From Pareuzebyella sediminis (GTDB lineage Bacteria; Bacteroidota; Bacteroidia; Flavobacteriales; Flavobacteriaceae), in contig NZ_VTZS01000006.1 in NCBI RefSeq assembly GCF_008367235.1, forward strand, positions 186,001 through 250,000: a stretch of 64,000 bases of DNA, written 5' to 3'. Positions 8,118-17,700 of this stretch are shown here, piece after piece. The notes beneath the pieces were generated by a model. The model was given only the letters and a program-made list of their open reading frames with translations. It made no database searches and was not told the origin of the DNA. The position numbers were made by a program, and so were the translations under genes. Numbering within the stretch: position 1 is the stretch's first letter; each line of letters begins with the position of its first letter.

Positions 8118-9524
8118 TTGAAGCATACACAAGCATTACAAGGTCAGATCTTTGAACTCGTTACAAAAGCCTCGGAAGAGCTTGGCACACCCTCTTACGT
8201 AATAGGAGGCTTTGTACGCGATTATTTGCTTAAAAGGGGGGCACCCAAAGATATCGATATAGTGGTAGTCGGTAGCGGTATTGCATTGGCAAAAAAACTC
8301 GCCCAGTTGTTACCGGAAAAACCCGAAGTTACGGTTTTCAAAAATTTCGGAACAGCCATGCTCAAATACAACGATATCGAACTTGAGTTTGTGGGAGCGC
8401 GTAAAGAAAGCTACCATCGTAATAGTCGAAAACCCGTTGTTGAAAATGGCACCTTGGAGGATGACCAAAAGCGTAGGGATTTCACCATTAATACGCTGGC
8501 CCTCTCCTTAAACGCTAACGACTTTGGCAAACTACTGGATCCATTCGATGGGCTGTCAGATCTTGACAAAAAAATTATCCGAACCCCATTGGAACCTGGA
8601 ATTACGTATTCAGATGATCCCTTGAGGATGATGCGGGCAATCCGGTTCGCCACCCAGCTCGATTTTAAAATACAACCTGCTTCGCTCCAAGCCATTTCGG
8701 AAAACAAAAACAGAATTCAGATTATCTCCAAAGAGCGAATTGTTGAGGAACTACATAAAATACTGGCCTGCGACAAACCCTCCCTGGGTTTTGCCCTCTT
8801 GCACAAAACTGGCCTATTGCCCTATATACTGCCAGAGTTGATAGCACTTCAAGGTATCGAAGAGATAGAAGGGCAGCGGCATAAGGATAATTTTTGGCAT
8901 ACCCTGGAAGTTGTCGACAATATAGCCAAAACCACAGATAATCTTTGGCTACGATGGGCCGCCTTACTACACGATATCGGAAAAGCACCCACAAAAAAAT
9001 TCCATAAGAAAATCGGTTGGACTTTCCATGCACATGAATTTGTGGGTTCAAAGATGGTTTATAACCTGTTCAAACGTCTTCGCATGCCCCTGAACGAAAA
9101 GATGAAATATGTGCAGAAAATGGTACTTATGAGCTCCAGACCCCAGATTCTGTCGGAAGACTTTGTGACCGATTCCGCAGTTCGAAGATTGATATTTGAT
9201 GCAGGTGATCATGTCGACGATCTCATGACGCTTTGTGAAGCGGATATCACCACAAAGAATTCAAGGAAACAAAAAAAATACAAGGAAAATTTCAAGCTGG
9301 TTCGCCAAAAGATTGAAGAAGTTGAAGCCCGTGACCACATTCGAAATTTTCAGCCTCCTATCAGCGGCGAGGAAATAATGGTGACATTCGACCTAAAGCC
9401 CTCCAAAGAAATAGGTATTATCAAGGATGCTATAAAGGAAGCTATTCTTGAGGGCCAAATACCCAACGAATATGAAGCCGCAAAGAAATTCATGTTAGAA
9501 AAAGGTAAAGAAATAGGCTTATAA
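8118..9524 (+). CDS. cca: CCA tRNA nucleotidyltransferase with HD domain
   Basis: The enzyme adds or repairs the 3' CCA of tRNAs. The 468-residue protein has the class II nucleotidyltransferase head (YVIGGFVRD at 27-35, the Asp-Ile-Asp metal site at 45-47), then [10 protein letters not shown] near 118, then a helical tRNA-binding region, then an HD phosphohydrolase domain (LLHDIGK near 285). It ends in a helical segment. The start is TTG at 8118. No ATG lies in frame between the preceding stop codon at 8067 and this point, and starting here gives the normal N-terminus. A poly(A) polymerase function is possible for this family, but the intact HD domain favours CCA addition. Confidence 0.92.
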   Translation: MKHTQALQGQIFELVTKASEELGTPSYVIGGFVRDYLLKRGAPKDIDIVVVGSGIALAKKLAQLLPEKPEVTVFKNFGTAMLKYNDIELEFVGARKESYHRNSRKPVVENGTLEDDQKRRDFTINTLALSLNANDFGKLLDPFDGLSDLDKKIIRTPLEPGITYSDDPLRMMRAIRFATQLDFKIQPASLQAISENKNRIQIISKERIVEELHKILACDKPSLGFALLHKTGLLPYILPELIALQGIEEIEGQRHKDNFWHTLEVVDNIAKTTDNLWLRWAALLHDIGKAPTKKFHKKIGWTFHAHEFVGSKMVYNLFKRLRMPLNEKMKYVQKMVLMSSRPQILSEDFVTDSAVRRLIFDAGDHVDDLMTLCEADITTKNSRKQKKYKENFKLVRQKIEEVEARDHIRNFQPPISGEEIMVTFDLKPSKEIGIIKDAIKEAILEGQIPNEYEAAKKFMLEKGKEIGL

Positions 9525-9683
9525 TTAAATTTCATTTGACCTTATCTTGCCATGGAGGACATCACCATCATTTAAAACTATATTTTTGACTTAGAATTCT
9601 TAACGAAGAAAAATACTGAAAGCTCCAATGCTACGTTATTAGGTTAGAATATGCCTACTATCATGCGGTGTGAAAAAATCTAA

Positions 9684-10622
9684 ATGGGAAAACGCTACCT
9701 ATTTCTTCTATTCATTGTGGTTCAGGCCGAATTCTTATGGGCGCAACCTGAACCCCAATATACCCAGTACATGTACAATACGTTGGCAATTAATCCTGCT
9801 TATGCAGGGTCAAGAGGTGCTTTCAGTATCACTGGCATGCACAGATCCCAATGGCTCGGTATCGACGGTGCGCCGAAGACACAGACGCTCAATCTACACA
9901 CTCCTATGTCCGAACGTGTTGGGTTGGGACTTTCCGTAGTCAATGATGAAATCGGCAATGGTACGAACCAAGAAACCTATTTCGACGGCATCTTCTCGTA
10001 TACCTTACCCCTTTCAAGGGAAGCTAAATTGGCCTTTGGTATAAAGGCAGGAGGACATCTATTGAATCTCGATTTTACGAAGTTGGCCAACTACAACGAA
10101 GAGGTTGTAGGATCTGGATTGAACAATATCGATAATAAGTTCTCACCGAATTTTGGTATAGGTGCGTACTACTACAATGAGAGGTTCTATATTGGTCTGT
10201 CCGTTCCCAACTTTTTGAAAACAGAGCATTTCGATGAATCTGAAACAAGCAATTCATTTTTAGCGAACGATCAGCTCAATTTTTATTTTATGACCGGTTA
10301 TGTCTACGATATACACCCCATTGTTCTATTTAAGCCTGCACTTTTGGTACGAATGGAACAAGGTACTCCTCTTCAAATAGACCTCTCGGGAAGCTTTCTT
10401 TTCAATGAAAAATTTACGCTCGGTGCTGCATATCGTTGGAATGCAGCCTTAAGTGCCATGTTCGGTTTTCAGGTCAATGATAATTTTATGATCGGTCTCG
10501 CTTACGATCGGGAGATTTCTGCATTAGGGGGAGCGACTTTTAATGACGGATCGTTTGAAGTCTTGCTGCGCTATGAGTTTTTGACGCGCTATCAAAGAAG
10601 GCTAACCCCAAGATTTTTCTAG
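9684..10622 (+). CDS. Type IX secretion system membrane protein, PorP/SprF family
   Basis: This 312-residue predicted outer-membrane beta-barrel has a signal peptide ending in FLWAQ, followed by the family signature PQYTQYMYN and NPAYAGSRG. PorP/SprF proteins are needed for secretion or surface attachment of T9SS type B cargo, each usually paired with a particular large cargo protein. Here it is followed by ctaA and lies 4 kb upstream of the giant SprB-like gene, close but not adjacent. The final motif LLRYEF is typical of the last strand. Which cargo it serves cannot be told from the sequence; the SprB-like giant is the best guess. Confidence 0.9.
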   Translation: MGKRYLFLLFIVVQAEFLWAQPEPQYTQYMYNTLAINPAYAGSRGAFSITGMHRSQWLGIDGAPKTQTLNLHTPMSERVGLGLSVVNDEIGNGTNQETYFDGIFSYTLPLSREAKLAFGIKAGGHLLNLDFTKLANYNEEVVGSGLNNIDNKFSPNFGIGAYYYNERFYIGLSVPNFLKTEHFDESETSNSFLANDQLNFYFMTGYVYDIHPIVLFKPALLVRMEQGTPLQIDLSGSFLFNEKFTLGAAYRWNAALSAMFGFQVNDNFMIGLAYDREISALGGATFNDGSFEVLLRYEFLTRYQRRLTPRFF

Positions 10623-10691
10623 AAATCGATCTGTTTCTTCTACTTTTTTCCCTCAAAGTATGGTAATTTTGTAGTGCATGTATTCGCATAA

Positions 10692-11717
10692 ATGAAGAAA
10701 TACTTTCACTCTGCAGCAAAAATAGCACTAGTCTTGGTATATCTGGTAATTGCGGCCGGAGCCGTCGTACGGATGACCGGAAGTGGTATGGGATGCCCCG
10801 ATTGGCCCAAATGCTTCGGATATTACATCCCCCCTACTGAAGCATCCGAGTTAGAATGGCAGCCCCTTAAGGCCTATAAGGCCGGTCAGGTCATCATAAA
10901 GGATGAATCTCTTAAAGTGGCCAAGAACGATTTTTCTACAGGGTCGGCCTACATAGATAAGAACTGGGATAATTATACCAAGCACGACTATGCCATTTTC
11001 AACCCATGGCACACCTGGATCGAATTCGTGAATCGCCTATTTGGCGCATTGGCCGGTTTGGCAACTTTGGTAGTGGGCATTCTCTCCATCGGCTATTGGA
11101 AAAAGAACAAAAAAATAACCATTTTCGCATGGTTGGTAGTTTTTGCGATGGGTTTTCAGGCTTGGTTGGGGGCCACAGTAGTCTATTCGGTACTAGAACC
11201 CGTCAAAATAACCACACATATGATTATGGCGCTTATAATTGTGGCCCTGTTGCTCTATGTGATATACGCTTCGAGAAAAAATCCGAAGACTTTTACCTAT
11301 CGTAAAAACCTTTATGTTTTGGTAGTAATCACTTTGGCCGTCAGCCTGATTCAGATAATTTTGGGAACACAAGTACGCCAGTTTGTGGATGGTCAAATCG
11401 AAGTCGTCGGCGAAACGGCAAAGCACCTTTGGCTCGACAACGCAAATTGGCAATTCTATACCCATCGATCCTTCTCGATACTTGTTATCTTGTTGAATCT
11501 TTTTTTGGCTCAAATCATTTACAAAAATCGATTGGGTTTTTCAAAAATAAATTGGGTGCTCCTACTTCTCTTCCTTGAAGTGCTAACAGGAATCACTATG
11601 GTCTATTTTGAATTTCCCTTTACGACGCAATCTATTCATTTGATCTTGGCATCCCTACTGTTCGGGGTTCAGTTTTATTTAGTTTTAGAGGCGAGAAACA
11701 CCCAGAAATCTTTGTAA
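10692..11717 (+). CDS. ctaA: Heme A synthase, COX15/CtaA family
   Basis: CtaA oxidises the C8 methyl of heme O to make heme A for aa3-type cytochrome oxidase. The 341-residue membrane protein has about eight transmembrane segments in two four-helix halves, with the conserved N-terminal GAVVRMTGSGMGCPDWP near residue 23, a HTWIEFVNR segment near 107, and conserved His residues in the later helices (ITTHMIM, YTHRSFS). The loop between helices 1 and 2 is long, as in Bacteroidota homologues. No other cytochrome oxidase assembly gene is next to it. A TAATTTTG box at 10664-10671 may be its -7 element. Confidence 0.94.
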   Translation: MKKYFHSAAKIALVLVYLVIAAGAVVRMTGSGMGCPDWPKCFGYYIPPTEASELEWQPLKAYKAGQVIIKDESLKVAKNDFSTGSAYIDKNWDNYTKHDYAIFNPWHTWIEFVNRLFGALAGLATLVVGILSIGYWKKNKKITIFAWLVVFAMGFQAWLGATVVYSVLEPVKITTHMIMALIIVALLLYVIYASRKNPKTFTYRKNLYVLVVITLAVSLIQIILGTQVRQFVDGQIEVVGETAKHLWLDNANWQFYTHRSFSILVILLNLFLAQIIYKNRLGFSKINWVLLLLFLEVLTGITMVYFEFPFTTQSIHLILASLLFGVQFYLVLEARNTQKSL

Positions 11718-11722
11718 CTTTG
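11715..11722 (+). promoter_or_regulatory. Possible -7 box (TAACTTTG) for the gene at 11745
   Basis: TAACTTTG matches the TAnnTTTG consensus and overlaps the ctaA stop codon, 22 bases before the next start. No convincing -33 TTG lies at the right distance, so this is only a candidate. Confidence 0.35.
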
Positions 11723-11744
11723 CATTCGCTCAAAAGTAACGGCC

Positions 11745-12239
11745 ATGATCTATAAAATAAGGATTATCTTGGACGCCCAAGAGGATATTTTTCGAGATAT
11801 CGAAATCGATGCAAGCAGTTCCCTAGAAGAGTTTCATAATGTGATTTCACAGTCTTTCGGTTTTTTGGGGAATGAAATGGCATCGTTCTATACCTGTGAT
11901 GACGAATGGAACCAAGACGAAGAAATAGCCCTTTTCGACATGAGCGAAAATGGTTCGGACGTACGCTTGATGAATGAAACCTTTTTAGAGGAGGTAATGA
12001 ACGAAGATCACCCAAAACTCATCTACGTCTATGACTTTTTGAGTATGTGGACCTTCTTTGTCGAACTGGCTGATATCGTAGAGAATGAAGCGGGAATAGC
12101 ATACCCCAACCTACTTTTCAGCTTTGGTGAATTACCGGAGACACCCCCGGAAAAAACTTTCAAATCGGAGACAAAATTCGATTTTGACGATACCTTCGAA
12201 AACTATGACGATCTTGATTTCGACGAAAACTGGAACTGA
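11745..12239 (+). CDS. Plasmid pRiA4b ORF-3-like family protein
   Basis: This 164-residue cytosolic protein is very acidic, with a ubiquitin-like opening (YKIRIILDAQEDIFRDIEI) and the family motif IYVYDFLSMWTFFVEL near 92-107. These features match the family annotated as plasmid pRiA4b ORF-3-like or IS1096 passenger TnpR. Members are common as ordinary chromosomal genes in Bacteroidota, and nothing here suggests a mobile element. The C-terminus is a run of Asp, Glu and Phe. It lies between ctaA and the nucleoid-protein gene, 27 bases upstream of the latter, so the two may be cotranscribed. Function unknown. Confidence 0.8.
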   Translation: MIYKIRIILDAQEDIFRDIEIDASSSLEEFHNVISQSFGFLGNEMASFYTCDDEWNQDEEIALFDMSENGSDVRLMNETFLEEVMNEDHPKLIYVYDFLSMWTFFVELADIVENEAGIAYPNLLFSFGELPETPPEKTFKSETKFDFDDTFENYDDLDFDENWN

Positions 12240-12265
12240 TCGGCAATTGAAACGCACTATGATTT

Positions 12266-13324
12266 ATGATTAACCTATACCCTGCCCAAATCGAAAGTAT
12301 TTCCTTGCACCGCGTGGGGAATAAAAATAAAAATGAAGGAATTTTTCTCTCGGCTGAACCATTTGGCCTTAATGATGAGACCACGGGACTTCTAAAGGAG
12401 TACTTTTTCAAACCATTTCGGGAAAAGGAAGAGAACTATTATCATTTGTCCCACGAGGTCGATATTGAATTCAACGAGGTATATAAATATGTTACCGAAA
12501 TTTTTTCCGATTCCGACAGGGCCCATGAATGCTCAAAAAAACTGGCCACACATCTATTCGAGCAATCGAACCACCCTCACATCAAAAGCGGTGAGGTTTA
12601 TGTAGCCTATTTGACAGGGGTTCTTCTTGACAACGAAAAAATCGATGCGGTAGGCATCTTTAAAAGCGAGCTAAAACATGATTTCCTCCAATTCGAGGAA
12701 AGGGGTAGCAATCTCGATATCATTATCCAACAGGGCATCAATATCAATAAACTTGATAAAGGTTGCTTACTATTCAACACCCATAAAGAGGAAGGATATA
12801 AAGTGCTTTCCGTAGACAGCAATCGGTACGACACGAAGTACTGGCTTGAAAACTTTTTGGGCGTTACCGCCCTGACCGACGAGAACTTTTATACTAAAAA
12901 CTACCTAAAATTCTGCCAGAACTTCGCCAAAGACGTCGTCTTACCTGCCGAAGACAAACAACAAGAGGTACTTTTCATGAACCGTGCGGTAAATCACTTC
13001 GCTAAAAATGATGCTTTCGAAGAGACCAGTTTTTTGAACGAGGTAATGGAAAATCCTGAATTCATCCCAGAATTCAAACACTACAAAGTCGAAAAAGGTC
13101 CTAAGTACAGTATTGAAGATGTATCAAATTTCAATATCGCGAACAAAGCGGTTTCAGACGCACGTAAAAAGATAAAGAACGTAATCAACCTCGATACGCA
13201 CATACAGATCAAAATGGACTTTATCAATCCGGAATCAGCACAAAAATTTGTTGAAAAGGGTTGGGACGAAGAACGTCAGATGTATTACTATCTCGTGTAC
13301 TTTAATAAGGAAGAGAAGAGCTGA
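12266..13324 (+). CDS. Nucleoid-associated protein, NdpA/YejK family
   Basis: The 352-residue protein matches the 37-kDa nucleoid-associated (NdpA/YejK) family. The opening (INLYPAQIESISLHRVGNK) and a central stretch reading VYVAYLTGVLLDNEKIDAVGIF near 112-133 follow the pattern 'hhVhh...d....A.. F KSE'. A lysine-rich C-terminal region follows (DARKKIKNVI). There is no signal peptide or membrane segment. In proteobacteria the family is thought to bind double-stranded DNA; its role in Bacteroidota is not established. It is followed by a strong hairpin terminator and a convergent gene. Confidence 0.85.
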   Translation: MINLYPAQIESISLHRVGNKNKNEGIFLSAEPFGLNDETTGLLKEYFFKPFREKEENYYHLSHEVDIEFNEVYKYVTEIFSDSDRAHECSKKLATHLFEQSNHPHIKSGEVYVAYLTGVLLDNEKIDAVGIFKSELKHDFLQFEERGSNLDIIIQQGININKLDKGCLLFNTHKEEGYKVLSVDSNRYDTKYWLENFLGVTALTDENFYTKNYLKFCQNFAKDVVLPAEDKQQEVLFMNRAVNHFAKNDAFEETSFLNEVMENPEFIPEFKHYKVEKGPKYSIEDVSNFNIANKAVSDARKKIKNVINLDTHIQIKMDFINPESAQKFVEKGWDEERQMYYYLVYFNKEEKS

Positions 13325-13352
13325 TAGGATCAAGTCAAGCCTATCTTAACTT

Positions 13353-13396
13353 TTTAGTGTTTCCTTTCAAACACCGAAACACTAAATCTTTATTCT
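13353..13396 (+). terminator. Hairpin terminator after the nucleoid-protein gene
   Basis: A perfect 11-bp inverted repeat (TTTAGTGTTTC at 13353-13363 and GAAACACTAAA at 13376-13386, 12-base loop) is followed on the plus strand by a T-rich stretch. Its right arm contains the stop codon of the convergent minus-strand gene, so the two 3' ends share the structure. Confidence 0.6.
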
Positions 13397-14464
13397 TTGT
13401 TCGATAATTTGCTTCATGCTTACGTCTTCATAATTTCGACGCACAAAATTAAGGGCCAAATCAAGTACCTGCCCCATGGTGTGGCATTTTTTAAAGTTTG
13501 GGTCCATGGTAAGCTCATAAATCTGCTCTCGTAATAGTTCAATATTTTCAGGGGAAGAGATGGTGTCATCTTTTGCGATGGCCCTCAACTTTTTGATCCG
13601 ATTTCCCGAACTTAGAATCCGCTTGGCTACAAATGAGCGTTCTTCCAATTTATATTGGTCTACCGAGTTTCGCAATAATTTATGTCGCACCAATTCGACC
13701 ATTTGAAAATTCTCTTTAAAAAATTGGGGGCGGTAAATCTTCAGCTTTCCTTCATAACATTGCTGGTCAAAATCGATAGCCCGTATGCGATATACCACGT
13801 GGTCAAAATCGTGAACAGGTACGATGACGTAATTGTATGAGCGCATATCGCCCAAAAGTCGTATCATGCAACGCTCATTGAATTTTACAAACTCTTTTGC
13901 CAACTGCGCCTTTTCAGATTCCGTACAATTCGGCAACATATCCTTTATAAACACATCGCCCGGTATACCGGCCACATGCTCTTCGATCAGGGTATCTTTG
14001 TACACCAAAAAGTTCAGGTTGTACGGAGAGAGCATATGCTCAAGCTCAAGGCCGTAAATACGGGAAGCATCGGTTTTCTTGATATAGAAATACGTGAAAT
14101 TATCATTGAGAATGTTCCTGATTTTAATACGGAAAGGTTTCGAATTTCCAAAAGTGCAAAAATCCACCGCATCGACATTCAAGTACTGATGTATATTATT
14201 GCTACCGTCTGAATGCAATATAGAGTACACTTTTTTTAAGCTATTGTCTATTTCTTGACGATCAAATTCGGAGTAGTAGACCCTAATCCAAAGTGTGTCT
14301 TCATCATTGGCATCATAAACCACAACAGAGCCGGAAAATCGAAGTAAATCCTCATAAAATATAGGGATTTCAATTTTGCGGTTATAATGCTGCAAATATT
14401 CGTCAAGCTTTTCGTTGACAGGGTAGGCCGGCTTCTTTTTCGACATCATTTTTTCACCTGACAT
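13382..14464 (-). CDS. Uncharacterised protein with kinase-like catalytic motifs
   Basis: I do not recognise a named family for this 360-residue cytosolic protein. Its middle reads like a protein-kinase/aminoglycoside-phosphotransferase fold in order: FYIKK at 126-130 (ATP-binding Lys), a helix with LELEH near 139-143 (partner Glu), a hinge-like LIEEHVAGIPGD at 159-170, then GDMRSYN at 205-211 with Asp206 and Asn211 at the five-residue spacing of kinase catalytic loops, and AIDFDQ at 229-234 (metal-binding Asp231). Residues 1-110 form a separate mixed domain and 250-360 are helical. Alternative starts at Met6 and Met7 are possible. The kinase reading is my inference. Confidence 0.55.
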   Translation of the reverse strand: MSGEKMMSKKKPAYPVNEKLDEYLQHYNRKIEIPIFYEDLLRFSGSVVVYDANDEDTLWIRVYYSEFDRQEIDNSLKKVYSILHSDGSNNIHQYLNVDAVDFCTFGNSKPFRIKIRNILNDNFTYFYIKKTDASRIYGLELEHMLSPYNLNFLVYKDTLIEEHVAGIPGDVFIKDMLPNCTESEKAQLAKEFVKFNERCMIRLLGDMRSYNYVIVPVHDFDHVVYRIRAIDFDQQCYEGKLKIYRPQFFKENFQMVELVRHKLLRNSVDQYKLEERSFVAKRILSSGNRIKKLRAIAKDDTISSPENIELLREQIYELTMDPNFKKCHTMGQVLDLALNFVRRNYEDVSMKQIIEQRIKI

Positions 14465-14718
14465 AATAGCTGTGTTTTAAAATAAAATATGCTTTTAGAG
14501 ATTGAAAACAGTTGGAATATGGTCGCTTCCACCTATATAAATAAAAATTCCACGCTTCATTTTGTAAAGGTACGCATAAGGATTAACAACCGGCTTTATC
14601 GGTAAGTTTAACCGTCCTGCTGTTTTTCCAACATTATAAATGCGTTTGACAACATATTCTTGTAACCGCAGTCTAGTTATTCTTCCTTTGCAACAGTGCT
14701 ACATAGCATGTCCCAAAA

Positions 14719-17700
14719 ATGTACCGAATGAACCGTAAAATACTATTTTTATTACTAGGTATTGGCTTTGGCATCTCCGTTAATGCGCAGTTAAGCAATC
14801 TGCACTATTTGCCTCCTTTAAAACAAGGACGAAATAATCAAGCGATCCAACAGCAAGCGGTATATCTTTCTACTCCCGAGCCTACCACTTTTGTGGTCAA
14901 TGCCTATCGAGGAACAAGTCTAACCCCCGAGGCTACCTTCAACATTTCTAACAATAGTCCGGCAGTATATTCCTTGCCAAATGGGGACAACAACATCACC
15001 CTAGTAGATAACAACCATACTGGTGTCGTATTGAACAACAGTGGATTGCGCTTTGAATCGCCCAGTGGCAATAAATTTTATGTTAACTACCGCGGGTATT
15101 CATCGGCGCAAGCTGCCTCCCTGACCTCAAAAGGTCGGGTGGCTATGGGAAGAAGGTTTCGATGGGGAGGCGTTCCCAATTTAGGGGCACATGTATCAAA
15201 ATCCAATACGTTAGGCATCATGGCCACTGAGGATAATACAACGATTACCCTATCTGGCTATGACCCAAATTGTGTATTTCGAGTGGGAGGCAACATTGTG
15301 GGTATCACCGCTAATACCCATACGGTTACGTTGAACGCGAACGAATCATTTGTGTACGAAAATTACAGGGGCAATAACCCCACTGCCGCAAATCGTGATG
15401 GTTGGATAGGAGCAGCTATAGTTTCAGATAAAGATATTGTTATCAGCAACGGTTCCATGAACTTTGGTCGACAGGAAAACAATAGCAACAGGGATGCAGG
15501 TATCGACCAACCCGTACCAGAAAACAGATTGGGCAAGGAATATGTCTTTGTTCGCGGTAATGGTAATACGAATGGCTGGACAGAGTTTCCGCTCTTGATT
15601 GCTATTGCCGACAACACTCAAATATTTGTAAACGGTTCGACCACCCCGATCGCCACCTTGAACGCGGGTGATTATTTTGAGATACCCAGCAGCTTTTATT
15701 CTTCCAATTCGGTGGGTGCCAACATGTTCGTACAGACGTCAAAAGATGTGTATGCCTACCAATGTATGGCGGGTGCCAGTCAAGTATATACACAGGGACT
15801 CAACTTTGTAGCACCGGTCAATTGTTTGTTGCCCGATGTCATGGACAATATTCCGGATATTAGAAATATGGCAGGCCAGCTGGTAACGGGCGGAATGACG
15901 ATAATTGCGGCCGTGAACACTCCTGATGCCAATATACAGGTTACTGATGGCAATGGCCCCGTTGCCCTACCTGCCCATGTTCCGGTTGCCGGTTCTAGTG
16001 ATTGGAAAACATTTTTCATTCCGAATCTAACCGGAAATGTAAGCGTACAGTCCACAGGTCCCATGGCCATAGGATTTTTCGGTTACAATGGAGCGCGGGG
16101 TGTTGCAGGTTATTTTTCAGGGTTTGATACCGTTCCTGAAGTCACCCTTGAAATCAGGGGTGGTAAGGGATGTTTTGTAGGCTCTGAAATCTATGAGGCA
16201 ACGGGCAATTTTGACGCCTACCAATGGTATTTCGATGGGCAACCCGTACCTGGTGCCAATGGTCCCAGTTTTGCACCGACCGTAGCCGGTGATTACTTTG
16301 TTCGCGGCACCAAAGGACCTTGTACCTATGATAGTCAATCTATACAAGCCCTTTATTGTGATCCTGATGTGATCATTAATAAAACGGTAGACAACCCTGA
16401 AATCATGGAAGGCGAAACGGCCACCTTTACCATTCGCGTAAGAAACCTAGGGGTGGGGCCTCTGACCAATCTACAGATTACGGATAACATTCCTGCAGGG
16501 CTTACCTTGGAATCTTCTTATACCATTACGGGAACATGGAGCGGCACCACCTGGAACATAGGTACATTAAATGGCGGGGAAACTGCACTTCTGGAGCTAG
16601 AAGTGAGTGCCGATGAAATTGATACATTACCCCTTTTAAGCCTCACCAACACGGCAATCAACTCCCAAGACCAAACGGATAGCAATACCACACCCGATAA
16701 TCCATCTGCAAGAATTGTGGTCCATAACGATTTTGATAACGATGGCATTCGTGATGTAACCGATTTAGATGATGATAATGATGGTATCTATGACACGGAG
16801 GAGTGCAACAATCTGTCCTTTACTATTTCTGGTGGCAACCCATTTAACAGCGACTTGGCCAGTGTTGACAACTATTTGGTTCTTGACCTTTTTAGTATGG
16901 ACAATTCCTTCAACCTCCAGTTCAATGGCAACGACGTAGCGGGTGAAGTGCAATTTCAGCCAGGAGCTACAGGTAATTTTGCCGAATTTTTAGATGGTAC
17001 AAGATATGGTCAAGATGGCATTCCACAGATCTATACCCTTACGGGGTCCCATGGAAGTCCTCTATTAAGGGTCGTAATAAACGAAGCTGGGCAGTTTGAA
17101 CTTTTTGGGGCGCGTACCTCAAACGGGCAATTGGAACCCATGATATTGACAACTCCTCCCAACTCCATAACTTGGAATACTTCAGGAAACAATACCATTA
17201 CGGTAAACCAAAATGTTGTCGGCCCCACAAATATGAGCGGCATACTATTAACTGCTGGATGTGACACGGATAATGATGGCTTCCCCGATCAATTGGATTT
17301 GGATAGTGACGGCGACGGTTGTTCCGATGCCAATGAGTTTTATAAAGACAATAATGCCGATGGTGGCGATGATGGATTTTATGGTGCGGGAATTCCTGCC
17401 GTGAATGCCAATGATGGTAAGGTAAACGCCGCTTCCTATATTAGGGTATATGCCCCCGAGATACTTCTTGGTAATACGACCGAAAATTTAGGCGGCACGG
17501 ATATTAATGGACAAGACGTAAGCCTTGGCCAAACGATACAGTATGTATTGCGTTTTCAAAATACAGGAGATGATCATGCTCAGAACGTATCCATAATGAA
17601 TTTGCTACCCCAAAATGTAACCTTGGACAACGTGGATACCTCTAATGCCACAGGGACGACCTATGCCCACGATATAACAACGAACACCTTGAATTTTGAT

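Noticed and set aside
11745-12239. Possible transposon passenger gene, because this family is sometimes called IS1096 TnpR
   Set aside because: No inverted repeats, transposase or target duplication are visible; homologues are ordinary chromosomal genes.
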